Source of the DNA: Synaphobranchus kaupii
Taxonomy: Eukaryota; Chordata; Actinopteri; Anguilliformes; Synaphobranchidae
Direction of reading: 5' to 3'
Assembly (NCBI GenBank): GCA_029718625.1
Contig: CM056380.1
Coordinates: forward strand, 46,909,017 to 46,973,016
DNA: 64,000 nucleotides
Part shown: one piece after another, positions 51,427 through 60,900 of the stretch
How positions within the stretch are numbered: the first letter of the stretch is position 1
Layout of the letters: the number at the start of each line of letters is the position of its first letter
Translations under genes and position numbers: made by a program
The notes under the pieces: generated by a model
What the model saw: the letters and a program-made list of their open reading frames with translations, nothing else
Database searches by the model: none
What the model was told of the DNA's origin: nothing

Positions 51427-53076
51427 GTAAGTAGTAATAATAATAATAATAATAATGGACCTTTAAAATGTAGGAATAGATTATGTATTAAAGAGTATTA
51501 AATATAATGGAAATCATATCCTTCATAAATGACAGATCACTGTGACATGCAGTGTTAGTGCTGAATGCTGGCTCTGTGGTAGTCTCAGGACTTTCTTTTG
51601 TGTGTAATGGTGAAAATTGCAGTTTACGAGTAATAAATAAATAAATAAATTACTCTGAATCTGTAACTAAGGATAGCATGATCACAGCCCCAGGAAAGGC
51701 ATTTTTTACTCGTATTGTCGTATTCTTTGGCTTTAAATGCAGCACCCGTCAACATGGTTATCGTTTTTTACTCGGTAGCACTCAGCAGCATCCCCGTTAG
51801 GCAGATGTACCTATTTCTTAATTCACTCCCCAATGGCAATATTGTCAGTGTAATTTGCATTTAAACTATTTTGTAGTCCGTATAGTGTTCTAATGCTCTC
51901 TGTGTTCCCTTTGATAAGAGTGCATGCCAAAAACCTAACCACAAACAAATAAATAATCTTGTGATAATTAAGGCACAAACATATCTATTTCCAAGTGTAA
52001 TTTCCAGCAGTGCTATTGGCAGTCTGTTTTTCAGTGTAACTTGGATCTAAGCTGCATTTAACTACGTTTGTAACTGCTGATGATCTATACAGAGGCATAA
52101 CTAGGCTAAGGGCATCTGAGAAAATTATAAACAAAAGAACAAAACAATAAATAATTCAGTGTTAATCGCGAGCAGTTAGACTCGGTGCACAGTGCAGTTC
52201 CCTTTAATGCCCCCTGGTGATGAGAATGTGCACTACCGCTGTGTTCCAATCTCTGGCTACCCTCTGCAGCAGTGGACCACCCGCACTCTTTCTCCTGCAA
52301 GCTGGAGCTGGGTTCGGACCAGGAGGTTCCCACCCACTGGTACTCCTTTGTAACTGTGGAGTTTGAGGTTGCCGAGGCAGTGGTGTCCAGGAGCAAGGTC
52401 AAGTCGCTAGGCACAGAAAGTGACATCCAGCCACAGAAGCACTTGGGTAGCAAGACACACTACCATTGCCAGGTACTGTAGGGCCACAACCAAGCTTTGT
52501 GTGTGTGTTTTTCTTGTCTGCCTGTGTGTTCTACCCAGTACTATAGTAATCTGTTTACTTAAGGTTTAGGGGAAGGTGGTGTAGGAGCTACAGGGATTTA
52601 AGTAGCTACACATTTTTAAGCAGCTCTCATTTGCATTTTGCTATTTAAATTATACAGGATTGATGCTGTTTTTATTTTTTTAATTATGACATTTTTTTTT
52701 TTTTTTTTACTGCTCTAAACTGTTTAGGGCAAAATAGCCCTCTATTGGGGGTGGGAGGTTGGTCAACAACAAAAAAAAAGCCACACAACCAGTGGTTTCC
52801 ATAGGGACTCCACTCTAAGAAATAAGAAAACTGGAAATGGCCTACCATAACCATATTTCCAATAACTCCTTTTATTAGACATTACTCTCCCCAACTGATC
52901 GGGCTTCACAGGATGTCCATATGATGCCGTTTAGTGAATTCATTGCAAATGTATGTTGTAAACCCATCATTCTGGTTCCACACTAAAGCCTCACTGTGTC
53001 TGCACTTCAGGTGGAGATCGAGAAGAAGTGGATCGAGACGGAATCACGGAGGCAGTCTGAATGCGCGACGCAATGA
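49578..53076 (+). CDS. ston1: STON1: stonin-1, endocytic adaptor (three coding exons)
   Basis: Exons 49578-51426, 52270-52472 and 53011-53076 give 705 residues (human about 735). Stonins are monomeric relatives of the AP-2 mu subunit that sort cargo into clathrin-coated vesicles at the plasma membrane. The N-terminal half is unstructured and Ser/Pro-rich. It has a WVTF motif at residues 9-12 (WxxF type, AP-2 ear binding) and an NPF at 144-146. The stonin homology domain starts near residue 235 (SLFHSQKRDGWPMMLRIPEK). The mu-homology domain starts near 390 (MSLTVVDHLWARLDKEGV) and runs almost to the end, finishing VEIEKKWIETES. The start is chosen by homology (MCSMN, WVTF) and because an in-frame TGA at 49500 precedes it with no other ATG between. 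The stop lies about 1.8 kb from the gtf2a1l start. Confidence 0.96.
52270..52472 (+). CDS. ston1: ston1 second coding exon
   Basis: 203 nt encoding AVDHPHSFSCKLELGSDQE to LGSKTHYHCQ, matching the penultimate mu-homology segment. Ends in phase 0 with donor GTACTG. An alternative acceptor three bases downstream (CAGCAG) would drop one Ala codon. Confidence 0.95.
53011..53076 (+). CDS. ston1: ston1 last coding exon
   Basis: Encodes VEIEKKWIETESRRQSECAT-Q and TGA. VEIEKKWI is the conserved last strand of the mu-homology domain. Confidence 0.94.
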   Translation: MEIEKKWIETESRRQSECATQ

Positions 53077-53535
53077 TGTTCCCCTGACAGGGGGTGGGGT
53101 CTGTGTTCCTCTGCTTCTCCTGAGTGGATGCACCCAAGATGCCTGTCACCAAATGACTGACCCCATCCTCAATGGTTAATAATGGGTGAAGAAGTGCGTT
53201 GCACGAAAATGGACTGAAAAAGGGACGATGTCGATGTCGAGCAAAAAATCACCACGCTAATGGGCTCTTGTGCTTTCCCATAGTGCATTGTTTAATCATC
53301 AGCACATATGCATTCCATTATATGCGCATTTCTGTTGTATCTTATAACGCCAATCAGCTGTTACAGGAGGCATGACCTGATCCTTTCTTTTTTTCATGGC
53401 GCATCACCTGAAGAGAGATGATGAACTCTTAACGGAACATGTACACGCATCCACATCCTTACTTTGCACATTTGTTTACTCCTGTTATGACTCCTGAGTG
53501 TTTGTTGCCAAGGGAGGAGATTGCGGGTCAACGCA

Positions 53536-53581
53536 ACGTGTTCTTATTTCTCCCTGGTGAAGAAGGGAAATAAGAACACGT
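53536..53581 (+). promoter_or_regulatory. Hairpin in the ston1 3'UTR
   Basis: ACGTGTTCTTATTTC(T)CCCT pairs with AGGGAAATAAGAACACGT: an 18-bp stem with one bulged base and an 8-nt loop. Confidence 0.6.
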
Positions 53582-53929
53582 ATCTTTAAGTCATAGTATA
53601 ATAACATCTGTGCAATGTGTAGTTACACACCGTTATTCTCTTTTCTGAAACTTGTTTAAGAAACTAAACATGTCTGTTGCAAAACTTGCCCAGCTGCTCG
53701 TGACAGCTTTTGTCATGTAAAAAAAAAAAAAACAACAACAACAAAAAAAACTGAACAATCAAACGCTGTTTTCCATGTACTTTGATAGTTGTCGTACGTA
53801 GTTATGGTACGAGCTTCCGGAAAATCGCCCCTAGTGGTGAAACCATTGAAAGTAGGTCTGTTTTTATGGGCTTTTCTTCAATTACAGACCACAGGGTAGA
53901 GATAATGAGGAAACTAACAAAGAATTTGA

Positions 53930-53979
53930 TTAACAAGCAATTAATTCTTAAGGTCTTTTATGAGTTAATTGCTTGTTAA
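53930..53979 (+). repeat. 15-bp perfect inverted repeat in the ston1 3'UTR
   Basis: TTAACAAGCAATTAA (53930-53944) and its complement (53965-53979), separated by 20 nt. Confidence 0.7.
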
Positions 53980-54103
53980 ATGATTCCAAGATGGGCCTTC
54001 ATTTGTGTCTGGTATAGCGTACTCGCACAAAGTTAAGGTATGCAATTATATTTTTTATGGAGTATGAGGTGAACTAACTGCACATTAATAAGAGTTCATT
54101 TGT

Positions 54104-54109
54104 AATAAA
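54104..54109 (+). terminator. Candidate polyadenylation signal of ston1
   Basis: AATAAA about 1.03 kb after the stop. A second copy at 54206-54211 is an alternative. Confidence 0.4.
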
Positions 54110-54904
54110 GACATAGCCCTGGACTACTGCAACAAAGCTAAGGTTTGCAGCATGCGTTGGATTAGTATGCCCATATCTCAGTTTCTCTATTAAATTGTGA
54201 GTGCAAATAAATTCTAACGCATTTCAAGACTGTTTTGCAACGGTAAGATCCAGGAGGATTACTGATGTGCAAAACTGATCACTCAGTGTGCCGCTGCTTA
54301 AAACGAATAAATCCCTCATCAGCAAAACCTCAACACTGTAATGAGATTGTATGGAATACTTAAAGTTAGAATGATCTCTGGCAGACGGTCTTTTCCAGAG
54401 CGGCTTACCATTAGCAAATGGTATAACCATTTCACTGTTAGGCTAAACATTATTATTATTATTTTATTAGCCTATGTTCGTGAGCCTGAATAAAATAACA
54501 ATGCAAAGTTTGTTTTAATCAATTTTGATTTGTTTTTAACTCGCAAGTTGTGTTTCTTAGTTCATCAGTAGGCTGCTATCTGCGGTTAATAGCCTATGCG
54601 TTAATTGTTAATATTAGACAAATATTTTTAGACTACATTGCCCAGCTAGTTAAGGAGATATGAATAATCCTGTGAAATGAAACTCATGCAAAGCTAAGTA
54701 AATATGAAATTATTGGTTTGACAGGAAATGTAGCACGCTAAATGCTCCTATGCTTTCAAATGGTGTAGATCGCTGGTTTGATAGGTCGTTAATGACCTAC
54801 CCGAGTTCCAGCTGCGTGAACAGTCACTCTTCCAGAAGAACAAACCAGGTAGAGAATTTATCAGCTCTAGACTTCTCAACTGTGAGAGCATAAGTGCACT
54901 AGCA

Positions 54905-54928
54905 ATGCTTTCCCATTCCAACCCCGTG
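54905..54928 (+). CDS. gtf2a1l: gtf2a1l exon 1 (start codon)
   Basis: Encodes MLSHSNPV, corresponding to human MACLNPV. Followed by GTAAGT. Phase 0. Confidence 0.85.
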
Positions 54929-57900
54929 GTAAGTGGTGAGCTACTGATTCAATTTACAATTTACAAATTAGTTTCATTTTGTTTGCAAGCATTGTATCTT
55001 TCCAGCAAGGCGCTACATTAATCCGTTTGCAAAGCATTTGGCTTTATTTGTCTGTTTAGTAGCTACAAAATCAGATTCATTTATTTACAATTGGTTAGCA
55101 GTTGATTATTGTTTCATAAGTAGATAAATGTATCTTGATATCTCGTTTTGCTACCAACATAGGCCTACTTTGAAATGTAGTTATTTATAGCCACTATCCA
55201 AAATGGATGGTTGATAACGGTAAAAATTAAAGGGGTTTCTTGTTTTTACTTCAGCTATGCCAATACGGTTTGCTGCTCAGAGCTCTGCCTGTTTAAGTAA
55301 ATAGTGACACCATCTGGTGATATTTTGTGTTTGTGTGCATCTGTGTGCGGGTCCTTCCATGCCTGATTTTCAACTTCATAAAAATGCACCTTGTACATTT
55401 AGAATATTTACCTACTTGTTGACCCAGTGGTACGTTTACGGCTGAATTGAATGAAATTGGCTCTAGAAAGGTATCCTATCTAACTACTAAAGTTACATTG
55501 GCTTTTTAGGTCATGGACCAAGTAGTGTTGTAGTTAGCAAGTCGGTGGGAAGCCACACCTAGTAGGCCTACACATTGCAGAGTTCTGGCTGATCAAAGCT
55601 CTATATTCAACCTCCTCTCCTACCAACCAAACCGGACCTGACTGGCCTAAATGCAAACTCCTGCAGCCCAAGCTGTACCTCTCCGTTATCGAGGATGTCA
55701 TCGACAGCCTGAGGGAGATCTTTGTGGACGAGGGGCTGGAAGAACGTGTACTGGAAGACCTGAGACAGGTGAGAAACCAAGGCAGCTGATAGTTCACTGA
55801 TATACACCTGGGAATAAAGGTGAGAGGTCACTATGCAACGTCTGAGAAGATGTAAGAGGTTAGGTCATTATGGCCAAAGATAATGGGTTTTTAAAGATTA
55901 TCAACTTGACTGCTGCTTTTATCGTGTTGCTTTTGCAGCTTTGTTTAGCGTGAATGGAGACTAAGTAATTTCTGTATGTGAGCTGTCATAGAAGCAGCCA
56001 ATGAAAGTTACAGAGGCTTTATTTTATTTATGTAGTAAGACATAAATAAAGATTTATGTCTTACTACAGTTACAGTTGCTGACTTACTATTCTTTAATAG
56101 TAATAATTTTGAGAGAAAAGTGAGGTCTCACGCTTTATGTTTGGGGCTGCCCTGTATTCCTGGCCAGACCTATCGTGATTATTGTATTTAAAAGTTCGGT
56201 CTACATACTGAGCCTCGTTTTCACATCTTAAAAAGAAAACTTGAAGATGTGTTACCTGTGCCTCTACTGAGAGAAGAGAACGATTTCCCACACGTCATTC
56301 CTTACAAAACCTTAATTTATTGTTCTTCACCAGCATAATTCTATAGAACTTCTGACATTTCCAAATGATAACCTACAATCATCTTGCCTGCTGTTTTTTT
56401 GTTTAATTTGCTGATGTTAGCATTCTTATAGTAAATGATGGCATAAAAACGGCAAATGGCAAGGAAATAATGCAGCTGGAAAAACAAGAATTTTCACTGC
56501 AAGCACCATTATCAAAACTACGCCAGTAACACTGCGGAAAAATCATCCTTCTGAAATGTTAGTGACGCACATAGAACTTAGGAAAAATTGCCTAAAATTA
56601 TGCTGGTGCCAAAAAATTAATTATGGTTTTGTCAGGAATGATGTGAGTGGGAAATCTTTCTCTCCTCTCCACTAGAGGCACAGGTAACAGCAGTGTACTT
56701 TAGCTTGATCATAGAGTATTGTTTTGATCTCCTGTTTTCGCACCTTCTGCATGTCTACCTTTTATGACAGGGGCTCCTGCACTGGGGTGTTCAGAGTCTT
56801 CATGAATGCCTGTAGTGCGCGTAGGATAAAGCTTTAAAACTTTGAATCATTTCATTGAGTTGGGTGTCCTTAACCACGGTGTATTCATTGTTGTGAGCCT
56901 TGTGACAAGAAGGTTTCAGAACCCCTGCTGTTTTAACTCTGTAATGAGAATGAATGAAGGGGAGAACTTGGGTTATTGGAAACTGGATGACTGTAAGCAT
57001 GATCGAGTAAAGCTTCATGAGCCGCGTAATGCGTGGAGCAGCCATGTGACGTTGCTTACGGTCTCGTCTCGCACAAACCAATCAAAAGACGGCTCCATGG
57101 AATTCATTCGGGTCAACGAGTGACTGAAAGTGCACAGTTGCTCCGCCTGTATTGGGGTTTGGCAAAGCATCTCTCTCCCATTGCTAGACGGCTACCTTCT
57201 CTGTGTTCCACGCAGCTGTGGGAGTCGAAGGTCATGCAATCGAAAGCAGTGGAGGGCTTCATGAAAGACACTCTCAACCCATCCAACTTTGTTCTGCAGC
57301 TCCCATCCAACTATGCTCAGACTCTTCACAAACCCACAGGTCAGGTCCAAATAGTCAGGGCATGGCATATTATTTCTAATGTGGGGAATGCATTGGGGAT
57401 TACATGTATGCCCTAAATCAGGGGTTCCTCGATTGGGGAACAGGGAATTCTGGGGATCCTCTGAAAACTTGTAGTGCTTATTGTGCTATATTGAAAACGA
57501 TTATATAAAAAGAGTCCGAGGGCCTTTCTGTGTGGAGTTTGCATGTTCTCCCCGTGACTCTGTGAGTTTTCTCCCACAGTCCAAAGACAAGCAGGTTTGG
57601 CTAATTGGAGACTCTAAATAGCATATAGGTATGAGTGAAGGGTGTGTGTACCCCGTGATGGATTGGCAACCTGTCAAGGGTGTATTTCTGCCTCCCAATG
57701 CATACTGGGATAGGTGACCTTGACCAGGAATAAGCGGGTTAGATTATGGATGGACGTTTTCAACTGATCAAATTAAAGAATCAATAGGCTCCTAATTAGG
57801 TTGTTGAACATATGTGTTTAAGTTATTTTTTTATTTTTCCCTTAAACTTAACACAATTGGCTTGTTACCATTTGTTTTGTCTTTAAATTCTTCATTATCA

Positions 57901-60900
57901 AAAGGTTAGTTTAGTTGCCACGTGTCCACACTTTCACCAATTAGAAGCCTATTGATTCAACCTCTGTCCATAATTTGACATAAGTTGTAACATTTTTTAA
58001 CTTATGTAATTGTTTGCAATATACCACAATGTGAATATGGGACTTTTTCTTCATGGCAAGCATAGCTATTTCTGATATAATGTGGCTTAAGGGGTTAAAT
58101 GATTTACTAAAATTATGTTTATGAAATTTCTTGGATTGAAATTGTTGTTGGAATGTAAAATAGCATGCACAGTGGTACCTCAGGAGGACAGAGTTTGAGA
58201 AACACTGGTTTACATGATCCTCATTAAAAAGGATGGAAGCCATATATGAATATGAATTACCTTTGTCAGTTCAGTCACCATCAAAAATTTACTTCTCACC
58301 ATATGCCATATTTTCCTGTGTCCATCTTTCTCAGTAATAATGTGAAACAGCACAAAGTAGAACTGATTTTTTGAAATCTCCTTCCCTTCCCAGCTTCAGT
58401 AGTCATTCCTGCAGGTCAAAATGTTCAGAATTTCACCACTAAAGTGGTAAGTGACAAATACAATTTTAAATCGGCTCAGATCAGTCCATATGATGTTATT
58501 CTGTAAACCGTTGCAATATGGAAATATGAAAATTGTACTGTGTGGGGGGAAAATAAATGATGTCTTCCCGTGAGGGATTTAGCTGTCTGGCTTTAGCTGG
58601 GTCTGTAGCTACCCACTCTCCTGGAATTGCATCTGGTTGTATTCTATGAAGTAGTATTACATTTCAAATTGAATCCAGATTGTGAATAGGCAGTAGTGCC
58701 TGCAGAAGTTGGTATACTCAAATTTTGCAAATGGATGACTACTAATCGATACGTGCATCAGTGGGGATTAAGAAGTGAGTATACTGTTCACTAGCTCTAA
58801 TAAAATAATATTTATTATATCATGCATTAGGCTTACAGGTCAAATAGTCAAATAGTCGCCTTGGGATATTCTAACAGGTGCTTTTTTACATTTAGCCAAT
58901 CGGAGAAATAAATCGGAAGTTTTTTTTCCTTGTATCTAACTTGCTACACGCCACTGTGGGGAAGGTTTGATACATTTACCCGACAATTCTGAAATCTAGC
59001 CGCATTTGGCGGGTGGTGGGTGCTAATTTCCCACCCTGGTCCTACCTCAATGTGGCCACCGTTGGATCTGTTTCCCCATTAATTTTTAAGGAACTGTCCT
59101 AGTTCAGTCATTCTGTTCGCAGGGGACAGGGGCGAGAGAGTGCAGTTAATACAATTACATCATCCTCCATTTTGTAGACAAGAGGGCAATGGTGGCACTT
59201 CAAGGTGACGCTTGAACTCATTGTTCGTGAGACTCTTCTGTTATGACTAACAGCCAGAGAGATCAGGGTGACGTAATGTAAATCAACCCAACAAAGGAAC
59301 ACAATTTAAACCTTATAAGGGAGACCTGCAAGAAGATGAGGAATATATTTTAACCTGTAATGAAATGACTGGTTCCTGCATCAGACTTGGAAAATGTATT
59401 TTTTTTAATTTCATTTTTCCCCTCTCCTTGGGGACGGTAACAATAAGTGGATATGTATTTCCTTGCTTTTATTTTTGAGAGAAATTTCTTTTTTCTTTCT
59501 TTTGTGTCTAGTGACCTGGCCAGCTTGTTCCTGTTCCCTTCTCTCTTTCGTTATGCACATTCATTTCTATTTTGAACAATTACTTGTGCATCATTCAATC
59601 CTGCCTCTCACCCAATGCACACTGGTATAGGCTCCAGCCACCCCACGAGCCTGACCAGGAATAAGCTGGTTAGATAATGGATGGATGGACCCTGACCAGG
59701 AATAAGCTGGTTAGATAATGGATGGATGGACCCTGACCAGGAATAAGCTGGTTAGATAATGGATGGATGGGGGAAAAAAAAAAAAAAGTGTGTACACCTG
59801 TATGCCACTGCTTTTAGGCTATCGGTGCAACTTTGAGCTGCTGTTTTGCCATAACTTGAAATGTGAGTTCATTGCTGTATAGACTTGATTATGTTGATTA
59901 AATCTTTCCAGAACAGCACTGCCAGCCTTGCCACCTTCTCTCTTCCACCGGGAGTGAGCTACCCCGTTCAGATTCCTGCCGGGGTCACGCTGCAGACATC
60001 GTCCGGTAAAAGTCGACCCTCGACCGTCTCCGCACCTCTGTCTGGCGCGCTCGCCCCTGTTTCAATGTTTTCCTCCTCCTGCAGATGTACGACATCATTA
60101 TTTACAAGTCGATGCATTGTGGGATGATTCAAAGACATCGGTGATGTAAAATGGCCGTTTGTTTCTGAGTCCATTCTGCACAGCACAGTCGCTGCTGACA
60201 GGCTGAATGCTGGAGGCCCATTCTGCACAGCACAGTCGCTGCTGACAGGCTGAATGCTGGAGGCCCATTCTGCACAGCACAGTCGCTGCTGACAGGCTGA
60301 ATGCTGGAGGCCCATTCTGCACAGCGCAGTCGTTGCTGACAGGCTGAATGCTGGAGGCCCATTCTGCACAGCAGAGTCGCTGCTGACAGGCTGAATGCTG
60401 GAGGCCCATTCTGCACAGCACAGTCGCTGCTGACAGGCTGAATGCTGGAGGACATTGAAAGGCTATCTTGTCTCAGTAATGTGGAGAATGAATGGTCCTC
60501 TTATTAAAAACATGAGTCACCGGAGCGATGGCTGTATCCGGTTAAGCCTGTCTCTTCCACCTGCAGGTCACCTGTACAAGGTCAACGTCCCCGTGATGGT
60601 GACCCAGGCCCCCGGGGGTAATCGCATCCTCTCGCAGCCCATGCAGCACATGATGAATCCCAGAGAGCCCCCAGCGCCCCAGAGGGCCATGCCCCCCACC
60701 ATCCTGCATGCCCCGCCCCCTCAGGCGAAGGATCTGTACGCCCCGCCCACCGCCGCTGGGGCCGTCCCGCGTCCGCCGGCGACGCAGCAGCAGCAGCAGC
60801 CGCAGCAGCAGCAGCAGCAGGCTCTCCTGAACCAGTGCGCCCGGCCCCTCCCCCCCCACCGCCCCGCAGCCTCCCACAATCCCCCAGGCCCCGCTCCTGC

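Larger units (their letters stand above)
53077..54211 (+). other. Probable ston1 3'UTR
   Basis: Contains two inverted repeats (53536-53581, 53930-53979) and AATAAA signals at 54104-54109 and 54206-54211. Confidence 0.5.

Noticed and set aside
60098..60455. - strand frames with repeats of CAEWASSIQPVS
   Set aside because: Translation of the 47-bp minisatellite in gtf2a1l intron 5.
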